A stretch of DNA of 5,367 bases from Verrucomicrobiota bacterium (lineage in GTDB: Bacteria > Verrucomicrobiota > Verrucomicrobiia > Opitutales > UBA2995). The notes under the pieces are model-generated. The model made no database searches, was not told where the DNA came from, and saw nothing but the letters and a program-made list of their open reading frames with translations. Below, one piece after another: positions 1-5,367 of the stretch (within the stretch, counting starts at the first letter, position 1; every line of letters begins with the position of its first letter). Both the position numbers and the translations under genes were made by a program. The stretch lies in contig JAPUIL010000514.1 in the NCBI GenBank assembly GCA_027297085.1, positions 1-5,367 on the forward strand. Reading direction: 5' to 3'.

Positions 1-103
1 ACAATTTATAGCGAAAGAACGGGGGTTGGATGAGGCTTGGGCAGACTCTTCTGTCGAATCCTTTCTCGCTATCGCCGAAAATTACTGCATGGGTGAAGAT
101 TAG
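1..103 (+). CDS. C-terminal end of an unidentified upstream gene (partial)
   Basis: This is the only plus-strand frame open from the left edge (first full codon at position 2) to a TAG at 101-103; the other two frames meet stops at 7-9 and 31-33. It encodes about 33 residues ending NYCMGED, acidic and soluble in character, with no recognisable motif. The stop lies 2 nt before the ATG of the YqeY-domain gene. That spacing is typical of translationally coupled operon genes and is the main reason to believe the frame is real. The fragment is too short for me to assign a family, and a chance open frame of this length cannot be excluded. Confidence 0.6.
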   Translation, partial: QFIAKERGLDEAWADSSVESFLAIAENYCMGED

Positions 104-105
104 CT

Positions 106-543
106 ATGAAAGATCAACTTAAACAACTACACCAGAAAGCACGCCTAGCACGGGATCCGATTGGGACCGAAGCTTATGGGGCCGCACTAGCCGCCATTCA
201 GGAAAGTGAAGTGCGGGAAAACAAAGATTTCGACGAGGCGAAACAGATTGCCGTTGTGGAAAAGGAAGCAGGAAAATTTACCGAATCCTACGAATCATTT
301 GCGAAAGCTGGCCGGGATGAAAAGGCAGACGAGATCAGGCAGTGCGCCGATTTGTTGATAGCTCTGTTACCTGCCAAATTGGACGCGAGTTCTTACTCGG
401 ACTTGGTGGCTAAGGCTATAGCCGATACTGGAGCCTCCAGCATGAGGGAAATGGGGCAGGTTATGGCCGCTTTGAAGAAGGAACACGGCGCAGCCCTCGA
501 TATGAAGATCGCCTCGCAGCAGGTGAAGGCGGCATTGGAGTAG
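106..543 (+). CDS. yqeY: YqeY / GatB-domain protein
   Basis: This 145-residue protein matches the whole length of the YqeY family (usually about 145-150 aa), an all-helical domain related to the C-terminal tRNA-contacting domain of the amidotransferase subunit GatB. Seen in the sequence: an N-terminal helical half with the family pattern around residues 26-36 (AALAAIQ) and the EEF-AGR-like stretch at 61-70 (YESFAKAGR), the LLPAKL hinge near 87-92, and the well-conserved TGASSMREMGQVMAALK block at 108-124. It closes with the expected final helix, ...SQQVKAAL. Such proteins are cytosolic. A role in tRNA amidation is inferred from homology, and the job of the stand-alone protein is not established. 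The ATG sits 2 nt after the preceding stop, with a weak purine-rich GGGTGAA at 91-97 as a possible ribosome site. Translational coupling to the upstream gene is likely. Confidence 0.88.
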   Translation: MKDQLKQLHQKARLARDPIGTEAYGAALAAIQESEVRENKDFDEAKQIAVVEKEAGKFTESYESFAKAGRDEKADEIRQCADLLIALLPAKLDASSYSDLVAKAIADTGASSMREMGQVMAALKKEHGAALDMKIASQQVKAALE

Positions 544-550
544 GGGAAAA

Positions 551-581
551 TCGCGAGCAAGCTGCGCTCCTACGAAGTAGG
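551..581. repeat. REP-like palindrome with GTAG head plus abutting small hairpin
   Basis: Read on the minus strand, 573-551 begins with GTAG and continues into an imperfect palindrome. The arms are GCGAG (553-557) and CTgCGC (562-567), with a one-base bulge at 564 and a CAAG loop. This layout and wording closely resemble the Pseudomonas-type REP consensus (GTAGGAGCGAGCTTGCTCGCGA, differing here by one inserted base). REP elements are mobilised by RAYT transposases that recognise the GTAG head and hairpin. Immediately next to it, 569-581 is a perfect hairpin (CCTAC, loop GAA, GTAGG), so a second GTAG lies in opposite orientation at 577-580. That second GTAG can also pair with CCTAT at 587-591. 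The element sits 7 nt after the yqeY stop. Only one copy is seen in the window, so membership of a genomic repeat family is inferred. Confidence 0.55.
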
Positions 582-588
582 TGGTTCC

Positions 589-631
589 TATCTCTTGTTT
601 TTAGTCTAAAAACGGTTTGTATCTCTTGCTT
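589..631 (+). promoter_or_regulatory. Direct repeat flanking an inverted repeat, upstream of pdxJ
   Basis: TATCTCTTGTTT (589-600) recurs as TATCTCTTGCTT (620-631), 11 of 12 bases identical and 31 bp apart start to start, close to three helical turns. Between them, and overlapping the first copy, is a perfect 7-bp inverted repeat, GTTTTTA (597-603) and TAAAAAC (607-613), with loop GTC. The block lies about 40 bp before the pdxJ ATG, where operators or a promoter would be expected. I could not place a convincing -35/-10 pair here: TACAGT at 641-646 is a tolerable -10 but has no good partner. The repeat is directly visible; a regulatory role is inference. Confidence 0.3.
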
Positions 632-669
632 CCCATCCAATACAGTAACCGACTTTTTTAGAATAACTC

Positions 670-1428
670 ATGAACCATCAGGAACTATTACTGGGTGTAA
701 ATATCGATCACTGCGCCACGGTTCGGCAGGTCCGCTACAAAGATTGTGAGGCTACGAATGGTGGAATCATCGAGCCCGACCCGGTGTTTTTTGCGCAGCA
801 ATGTGAACTAGCGGGTGCGGATAGTATTACGGTGCACTTGCGGGAGGATCGCCGGCATATGCAGGCGCGGGATGTCGAGCGGCTAAGGGAAAGTTTACGA
901 GTACCTCTAAATTTGGAAATGGCTGTTACGGACGCCATGTTGGAGTTTACTCTAGGTATAGAGCCGGACTATGCCTGCATTGTGCCTGAGAATCGCGAGG
1001 AAGTGACGACCGAAGGTGGTCTGAATATTGTGGATGAACGCGATCGCGTGGCCAGGGTTTTGGAAGGCCTGGCCCATGCCGGGGTCATCGTCAGTCTATT
1101 TATTGATCCTGAACCAGATCAGATTAGGATGGCTGCTGAGTTGGGAGCTCCTGTTGTTGAGTTGCATACCGGAGCCTATTCCAACGCTTATTACTCAACA
1201 ACAAGAGCAGGAGAGTTTGAGCGGTTGAAAGCAGGTGCGGAGCTGGGGCACGAACTGGGCCTTGTGATAAATGCCGGACACGGAATTAATTATGTCAATG
1301 CGGCCGAAGTCAGAACTCTGCCACATCTGCACGAACTTAACATCGGCCATAGCATTGTAAGCCGCTCCCTGTTTAAAGGAGTGGAAGAATCGGTGCGAGA
1401 AATGAGGAGATTGTTGAATGTCAGGTGA
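670..1428 (+). CDS. pdxJ: Pyridoxine 5'-phosphate synthase PdxJ
   Basis: PdxJ catalyses the last step of the DXP-dependent vitamin B6 pathway, condensing 1-deoxy-D-xylulose 5-phosphate with 3-amino-2-oxopropyl phosphate to give pyridoxine 5'-phosphate in the cytosol. The 252 residues form a complete TIM barrel. Visible signatures are LGVNIDHCATVRQVR at 8-22 (substrate-contacting N11, D13, H14, R22), TVHLREDRRH at 54-63 with catalytic H56, NLEM with catalytic E83, VPENREEVTTEGG at 105-117, and NAGHGINY with the proton-donor H204. All expected catalytic residues are present. Compared with the E. coli enzyme, about nine extra residues lie between R22 and the PDPV motif (around 23-35). An in-frame TAA at 664-666 makes the ATG at 670 the first possible start. 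No Shine-Dalgarno sequence precedes it. It is the first gene of the putative four-gene operon and its end overlaps acpS. Confidence 0.97.
   Translation: MNHQELLLGVNIDHCATVRQVRYKDCEATNGGIIEPDPVFFAQQCELAGADSITVHLREDRRHMQARDVERLRESLRVPLNLEMAVTDAMLEFTLGIEPDYACIVPENREEVTTEGGLNIVDERDRVARVLEGLAHAGVIVSLFIDPEPDQIRMAAELGAPVVELHTGAYSNAYYSTTRAGEFERLKAGAELGHELGLVINAGHGINYVNAAEVRTLPHLHELNIGHSIVSRSLFKGVEESVREMRRLLNVR
1404..1409 (+). promoter_or_regulatory. Shine-Dalgarno site for acpS
   Basis: GAGGAG inside the 3' end of pdxJ lies 8 nt before the ATG at 1418. It is the clearest ribosome-binding site in the window, and it decides in favour of the long acpS start over the TTG codons at 1478 and 1481. Confidence 0.65.
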
Positions 1429-1855
1429 AGATCCCGGTCTTGAAGAATTGGCCAAAAAATTCCCTGCCGGGGCCACCTTGTTGAATGTTGGAGTAGACGT
1501 GATCGAGGTGGATCGTGTCCGAAAGGTCTACGAGCGTCAGAAAGAACGTTTTCTCAAACGTGTGTTTACTCAGGAGGAACAGGACTATTGTTTCAGCAAA
1601 TCAAATCCTTTTCCTCATTTGGCTGCTCGATTTGCCGCGAAGGAAGCCGTTTCAAAATCATTTTCGACCGGTATTGGAAAACTGTTTGGGTGGACTTCCG
1701 CGTCGGTTTACCATGGCCCACGTATGCAACCGCTGATTCGATTGGATGATCAGGGGAAAAGGCTCCTGGAAGCATGGGGTGGCACGGAAGTGCGTATCAC
1801 CTTATCCCATACTAAAACAACGGCCGTCGCTGTCGCAGTGCTGGTAAACGTTTGA
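1418..1855 (+). CDS. acpS: Holo-[acyl-carrier-protein] synthase AcpS
   Basis: AcpS transfers the 4'-phosphopantetheine arm of coenzyme A to the conserved serine of acyl carrier protein, activating it for fatty acid synthesis. The 145-residue protein shows the family's motifs in order: GVDVIEVDRV at 25-34 with metal ligand D27, the FLKRVFTQEE segment at 45-54, ARFAAKEAVSKSF at 70-82 with metal ligand E76, the GIG...W segment at 85-92, and TLSHTKTTAVAVAVL at 128-142. Typical AcpS proteins start only a few residues before the first motif; this one carries about 20 extra N-terminal residues (SGEDPGLEELAKKFPAGATL). The ATG is nevertheless supported by GAGGAG 8 nt upstream. The gene overlaps the end of pdxJ by 11 nt and its stop abuts the next gene, so the three are very probably co-transcribed and coupled. 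pdxJ-acpS adjacency is also known from E. coli. Confidence 0.95.
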   Translation: MSGEDPGLEELAKKFPAGATLLNVGVDVIEVDRVRKVYERQKERFLKRVFTQEEQDYCFSKSNPFPHLAARFAAKEAVSKSFSTGIGKLFGWTSASVYHGPRMQPLIRLDDQGKRLLEAWGGTEVRITLSHTKTTAVAVAVLVNV

Positions 1856-1866
1856 GAATCATTGTG

Positions 1867-3432
1867 ATGAGCGATCTGCCCTATTTGCATCCCATTCTTT
1901 CTTCTTTAGAGAGTCAGGAGTTCGAGAAATCGATATTTGGAGGTAATGAGTCTCTCGAATGGAAAGCCATGAACCGGGCCGGGAAAGCGATTGCTGACCA
2001 GGCTTTATTGGATATTCAGGAAACGTTGGGAGCACGGCCTTTGACGTCGCTACTCATACTGGTAGGAAAAGGGCACAATGGTGGTGATGCGATCATAGCG
2101 ACTCGCCACCTGCTCAAACAATTTCCCGGCGCTGAAGCGCATCTGGTTTTTCCGTTTGGATTAGGTCACCTTCGACCATTGGTTCAAAGAAGTATGGATG
2201 ACTTGCAAGTCGCAGGTGGTTCAAACCTGCGATACCTGTCATTGCGTCGAGGTGATGCCGTATCTGTGAAATCTCAACTTGATAAATGGTTGAGCGCTAA
2301 CTCTGTGGATATCTGTCTGGATGGGATTCTTGGAATGCAATTCCGGCCACCCTTGCGTTCTCCAGCCAAAGAGTTGATCGAGGTGATTAATCAGATGGAG
2401 ACCATTGCCTGCCGGATCGCCGTCGATGTTCCAAGCGGGATAGGCGATGTATCGGATAAGGTGGTTTTTAAGGCCGACTTTACTTACGCCACGGGAATCG
2501 CTAAGGCCGGTTTGTTTTTTCTGAATAATCGACCGGCTGTAGGACGTATCCGGTATCTGGATCTTGGTTTCTTTGATGGGACTTCCGCTTCTGAGTCTCG
2601 ATACATTATAAGCAATGATGTCTTAGGCTTTCGACGTGAGTTGAGGGAGTCCCAAGTACACAAAAAGACTTTCGGCCACTTGTTTGTGGTGGGTGGATCC
2701 GCGACCATGCCTGGAGCCATCCTTATGACCGTTCGTGCTGCGTTAAAAAGCGGGGTGGGATTGGTAACTGCTTTTGTGCCGGAAAGTATCGTGGCGGAAG
2801 CGGCGACCCGAATTCCGGAAGCCATGTGGGTGGGGATGCCCCAAATTCCGGAGCAGGGTGGACTCGCCCTGGAGGGTCTTGGAGTCGTGCGTGAGCTAGC
2901 TGACAGAGCAACCGGTTGGGCCCTGGGACCGGGAATGGGAAAACACCCGGAAACCGGCACATTGGTGGAAGAAATTTTATTGCTCAGCAACGCACCGGTG
3001 TTGCTGGATGCGGATGCCCTGCGGCCGGAACTGGTTTGCAAGGACTGGGATGATCGTTCCTGTGTGATCACACCTCATGTAGGGGAATTTAACAGGTTGC
3101 TAGGCCGTCCATTGAACGAATCTGTGGAGGAAACGGATGTTCGGGAATTTGCCGGGAATCACAAATGTATAACCCTGTTAAAGGGTTCGCCGACCGCCAT
3201 TGTTCAGGGTGGTCGAGTTGCTTACAGTTGCTTCGGTGGTCCAGTGTTGGCGCGAGGAGGAAGTGGTGATGTGTTGGCTGGATTGATTGGCGGGCGTATT
3301 TCTATCCCGGATTCAGATTATTTTGCATCGGTACTAGAAGGAGCATCCTGGCACGGATGGGCAGCTGACAGGTTGGCGCGAGCATTGGGGCAGACTCCAG
3401 TAAAAGCTACCGACGTTTTAAGTTTTCTTTAG
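1867..3432 (+). CDS. nnr: Bifunctional NAD(P)HX epimerase / ADP(ATP)-dependent NAD(P)HX dehydratase
   Basis: This enzyme repairs hydrated NADH and NADPH: the N-terminal YjeF-type domain epimerises R- and S-NAD(P)HX, and the C-terminal ribokinase-like domain dehydrates the S form using ADP (ATP in some). Counting from the ATG at 1867 (521 aa), the epimerase half spans about 10-240 with GKGHNGGDA at 67-75, DGILG at 152-156 and VDVPSG at 186-191. The predicted potassium ligands N71, D152 and S190 and the acidic D187 are intact. The dehydratase half spans about 260-520 with HKKTFGH..VGGS, LGPGMG at 353-358, LLDADAL, ITPHVGEF at 401-408, LLKGS, and RGGSGDVLAG at 463-472 containing catalytic D468. 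The start is uncertain: a TTG at 1852, overlapping the acpS stop, and a GTG at 1864 are in frame, but the ATG gives a family-like N-terminus. No strong ribosome site is seen, so coupling to acpS is likely. Confidence 0.95.
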   Translation: MSDLPYLHPILSSLESQEFEKSIFGGNESLEWKAMNRAGKAIADQALLDIQETLGARPLTSLLILVGKGHNGGDAIIATRHLLKQFPGAEAHLVFPFGLGHLRPLVQRSMDDLQVAGGSNLRYLSLRRGDAVSVKSQLDKWLSANSVDICLDGILGMQFRPPLRSPAKELIEVINQMETIACRIAVDVPSGIGDVSDKVVFKADFTYATGIAKAGLFFLNNRPAVGRIRYLDLGFFDGTSASESRYIISNDVLGFRRELRESQVHKKTFGHLFVVGGSATMPGAILMTVRAALKSGVGLVTAFVPESIVAEAATRIPEAMWVGMPQIPEQGGLALEGLGVVRELADRATGWALGPGMGKHPETGTLVEEILLLSNAPVLLDADALRPELVCKDWDDRSCVITPHVGEFNRLLGRPLNESVEETDVREFAGNHKCITLLKGSPTAIVQGGRVAYSCFGGPVLARGGSGDVLAGLIGGRISIPDSDYFASVLEGASWHGWAADRLARALGQTPVKATDVLSFL

Positions 3433-3469
3433 CCTGCTCTTTCCGCATGGTGATTGCAGATCTTCTGAA

Positions 3470-4588
3470 ATGACCACCCTCGATCGCAAAAACGCATTTA
3501 TCGTTTTGAATGGGCTTCCTAATATTGGGCCCATTACTTTGCGTCGATTACTGGATGCTTTTCATGGCGATCCGGTTTCAATCTTCGATGCCCCTGCCAG
3601 TCAGTTAAAAGCAGTGCAAGGGGTAGGAGAGGCCGTGGTCAATACGCTCAGGAATTGGGCTGACCTTCTGGATCTCGATAAACAACTCCACCGAATGGAA
3701 AAATCGGGTATCCGGTTTGTTGTGACGGAGTCAGACGATTATCCACCATTGTTAAAGGAGATTTATGACCCGCCTATTGGTTTGTATTGGAGAGGAAAAT
3801 ACGTTCTGGACCGGCCAACCGTTGCGATTGTTGGCAGTAGACGAACAACGGTATATGGGCGGCAAGTAGCCCGGAAGCTCGGACGCGAACTCGCCCGTTG
3901 CGGATTCTGTGTGGTGAGTGGTGGTGCCCGGGGAATAGATACGGAGGCACACAAGGGCGCTTTGGAAGTAGAAGGGAAGACCATTGCGATTATGGGTTGC
4001 GGAATGGATATTGTTTATCCAGCCGAAAATTTCGAACTGTTTAATCAAGTGGCGGAAACCGGAGCCGTGGTAAGTGAGTTTCCTTTTGGCCGCCGGGCTG
4101 ACCGGCAGACGTTTCCGATGCGCAACCGGATTGTAAGTGGTATGTGTCAGGGATTGATTGTGGTGGAGTCGGACATCAATGGAGGAAGTATGATATCCGC
4201 GCGGTTCGCCGCCGAGCAGGGCAGGACGGTATTTGCCGTGCCAGGCCGGATTGATCAGGCAACCAGCCGTGGGTGTCATCAACTGATACGCGAAGGCGCC
4301 AGTCTGCTGGCAAAACCGGAGGATGTGGTTGAAGAGCTAGGGTATCTTCTAATCAATCGAGAATCTGATGAGCAGCTAGATACTCCTGCAGGCCCAGCAA
4401 ATTTAACCGAAGACGAGCAGGAGGTGTTGGGTCATTTTAGTGGGGGCGAAGTCTTGGATATGGATCGATTGTTTGATCTAACCGGAAAATCCTCTCCGGA
4501 ACTGGCCTCCGTGTTGATGATGCTGGAATTGAAGCACCTGGTGATCAAGCGGTTCGACGGGACATTCGAAGCGCGGGTGCAGTTTTGA
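3470..4588 (+). CDS. dprA: DNA-processing protein DprA
   Basis: DprA (Smf) binds incoming single-stranded DNA in the cytosol and loads RecA during natural transformation; it is also widespread in bacteria not known to be competent. The 372 residues show the usual three-part layout. A helix-hairpin-helix/SAM-like N-terminus covers about 8-63 (LNGLPNIGPITLRRLL, then VQGVGEAVV). The Rossmann-like core covers about 80-291, with YPPLL, VAIVGSRRTTVYG at 118-130, SGGARGIDTEAHKGAL at 150-165, GCGMDIVYP, FPMRNRIVSG at 215-224, GGSMISARFA at 238-247 and PGRIDQATSRGCHQLIREGA at 258-277. A C-terminal winged-helix domain covers about 312-372. The usual SGLARGID motif reads SGGARGID. The ATG at 3470 lies 37 nt after the nnr stop, no terminator is seen in that gap, and the site lacks a strong Shine-Dalgarno. 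It is probably the last gene of the operon. Confidence 0.96.
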   Translation: MTTLDRKNAFIVLNGLPNIGPITLRRLLDAFHGDPVSIFDAPASQLKAVQGVGEAVVNTLRNWADLLDLDKQLHRMEKSGIRFVVTESDDYPPLLKEIYDPPIGLYWRGKYVLDRPTVAIVGSRRTTVYGRQVARKLGRELARCGFCVVSGGARGIDTEAHKGALEVEGKTIAIMGCGMDIVYPAENFELFNQVAETGAVVSEFPFGRRADRQTFPMRNRIVSGMCQGLIVVESDINGGSMISARFAAEQGRTVFAVPGRIDQATSRGCHQLIREGASLLAKPEDVVEELGYLLINRESDEQLDTPAGPANLTEDEQEVLGHFSGGEVLDMDRLFDLTGKSSPELASVLMMLELKHLVIKRFDGTFEARVQF

Positions 4589-4862
4589 CCTGAAATTCTC
4601 ACCGGATGTGTGCAAACAGAGTTATCAATTAACTGTGAGTGCGGATGTTAAATGCGTTTGGATGAACGTTGTAGGTTCTCGGTTTGCATCCATCCTCGGA
4701 TTGACATGCTGGTTGTTCCTCCGTCTTGGCTCAGTTACGCACCAATGTGCGCTCCATCGCCTCTCAGTCGTCAAATCCAACATCTCAACTCCGTGAGAAA
4801 TCCAGGTCACCGTATTTTTCGAAGGTTCTATCTCCTAACTTCTACATTCCAACCCCTAATAT
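4589..4862. other. Non-coding gap between convergent genes
   Basis: This 274-nt stretch separates dprA (plus) from the HIT gene (minus). I find no supported gene in it. Small inverted repeats are visible: 4617-4624 with 4630-4637 (eight positions, one mismatch, loop TCAAT), CGCAC 4738-4742 with GTGCG 4747-4751 (loop CAAT), and TCTCA 4783-4787 with TGAGA 4794-4798. None is GC-rich and followed by a U-tract, so no intrinsic terminator can be called for either direction. A TTGACA at 4701-4706 has no matching -10 element at the right distance. Several open frames cross the stretch on both strands but have no family signature. Confidence 0.6.
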
Positions 4863-5207
4863 TCATCCGGGAGGCCAGCTCATTTGGCGGCCGGCCAAGA
4901 GGTGGACATGCAAGTGGGGTACTGCCTCTCCTCCTTGGGGACCGTTGTTTATAACAATGCGGAAACCTTCTTCCAGATTCAATTTTTTGGCGACGTTGCG
5001 AGCAGTGAGGAGTAAATGTCCGAGCAGGGCTTGATCGTCGTCTTCGGCCAGGGAGGTACGCACGACGTGTTTTTTAGGAATGATGAGAATATGAACCGGA
5101 GCTTGTGGATTGATATCTCGAATTGCCACGCAGAGGTCGTCTTCGTGCTCGAAGGTGCCTGGAATTTCCCGGTTGATGATTTTGGTAAATATTGATGGTT
5201 CTGACAT
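4863..5207 (-). CDS. hinT: HIT-family nucleotide phosphoramidase (HinT-like)
   Basis: HIT proteins of the HinT/PKCI branch are small cytosolic dimers that hydrolyse purine nucleoside phosphoramidates such as AMP-lysine. From the ATG at 5207 the protein is 114 aa, the normal length. It shows SIFTKIINREIP at 5-16, the DINPQAPVHILIIPKKH core at 31-47, NNGPQGGE at 87-94, and the histidine triad HLHVHLL at 98-104, in which the middle H100 is the expected nucleophile. It ends in the family-like GRQMSWPPG. The cysteine found in the N-terminal FCKI of many relatives is a threonine here, as E. coli HinT also lacks it (serine). An upstream in-frame TTG at 5252 would add 15 residues overlapping the previous gene; the ATG fits the family start better. 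No Shine-Dalgarno is visible, but the ATG is 2 nt after the upstream stop, suggesting coupling. Confidence 0.94.
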   Translation of the reverse strand: MSEPSIFTKIINREIPGTFEHEDDLCVAIRDINPQAPVHILIIPKKHVVRTSLAEDDDQALLGHLLLTARNVAKKLNLEEGFRIVINNGPQGGEAVPHLHVHLLAGRQMSWPPG

Positions 5208-5209
5208 GA

Positions 5210-5367
5210 TTAAAGAAGGATCAGGGTGAGTTCTGAATTTTTGGTGGTCCAATAGGCCGCCAGATTGCGAATGTAATCCACCGCTTCTTCGTACTCACGA
5301 CCAGCAATTTGGCTTCTACCATTGGGAAGCCTCACTAGGCGACCGTCCCTTTGATCCGCTTTGGGCT
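5210..5367 (-). CDS. C-terminal end of an unidentified minus-strand gene (partial)
   Basis: One minus-strand frame stays open from the right edge (first full codon at 5365-5363) to a TAA at 5212-5210, giving 51 residues; the other two minus-strand frames stop within about 50 nt of the edge. The peptide is basic at first (RDGRLVRLPNGRSQIAGR), then has a probable helix (YEEAVDYIRNLAAYW), and finishes with a hydrophobic tail, LTLILL. I do not recognise the family. The stop lies 2 nt before the ATG of the HIT gene, so the two are probably one transcription unit reading leftward, which also supports the frame being genuine. Confidence 0.65.
   Translation of the reverse strand, partial: PKADQRDGRLVRLPNGRSQIAGREYEEAVDYIRNLAAYWTTKNSELTLILL

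Noticed and set aside
597..613. GTTTTTA-GTC-TAAAAAC considered as a rho-independent terminator after yqeY
   Set aside because: The stem is nearly all A-T and no T-run follows the second arm on either strand.
2484..3071. Long minus-strand open frame (195 codons) opposite the nnr gene
   Set aside because: It lies wholly antisense to a strongly supported coding region and has no family signature.
4701..4706. Perfect TTGACA -35 hexamer in the dprA-HIT gap
   Set aside because: No acceptable -10 hexamer lies 16-19 nt downstream, and no plus-strand gene follows.
4889..4896. Palindrome GGCCGGCC
   Set aside because: It lies inside the HIT coding sequence next to the conserved LLAGRQ segment and is explained by codon choice.
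4608..5034. Several overlapping open frames on the plus strand after dprA (starts at 4608, 4652 and 4726) and one on the minus strand (4810-4625)
   Set aside because: They overlap one another in different frames, two run antisense into the well-supported HIT gene, and none has a recognisable motif or good ribosome site. They look like chance frames in a stop-poor stretch.
5208..5252. TTG start at 5252 extending the HIT protein by 15 residues
   Set aside because: The extension overlaps the upstream gene, starts with a rare codon, and is not seen in HIT relatives; the ATG at 5207 aligns with the family start.

Overview
The window is a compact bacterial chromosomal segment made almost entirely of housekeeping genes. 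No mobile element, CRISPR array, rRNA or tRNA was seen. The protein features and the gene order (pdxJ, acpS, fused nnrE-nnrD, dprA) would suit a Verrucomicrobiota/Opitutae-like bacterium. That placement rests on general resemblance rather than a diagnostic marker, so it is only a working guess.

Left part (1-669): the last 33 codons of an unidentified plus-strand gene run, after a 2-nt gap, into a YqeY/GatB-domain gene (106-543). The 126-nt gap before pdxJ carries a REP-like imperfect palindrome with a GTAG head (551-573), a second small hairpin abutting it, and a 12-bp direct repeat flanking a perfect 7-bp inverted repeat. This is the most structured non-coding DNA in the window.

Central part (670-4588): four plus-strand genes lie head to tail and probably form one operon. 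They are pdxJ (pyridoxine 5'-phosphate synthase), acpS (holo-ACP synthase, overlapping pdxJ by 11 nt), a bifunctional NAD(P)HX epimerase/dehydratase (start within a few bases of the acpS stop) and dprA (37 nt further on). The first three concern cofactors: making PLP, attaching phosphopantetheine to ACP, and repairing damaged NAD(P)H. DprA is a single-stranded-DNA-binding RecA loader involved in transformation, and its presence here looks positional rather than functional.

Right part (4589-5367): a 274-nt non-coding gap separates dprA from a minus-strand pair that converges on it. The pair is the 3' end of an unidentified gene (stop at 5210) and, 2 nt downstream, a HIT-family nucleotide phosphoramidase of the HinT type (5207-4863). 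No convincing intrinsic terminator is visible between the convergent units.

I did not find a new biological system. The points most worth a second look are the REP-like element, the repeat architecture upstream of pdxJ, and altered substrate-loop residues in the epimerase half of the Nnr protein.
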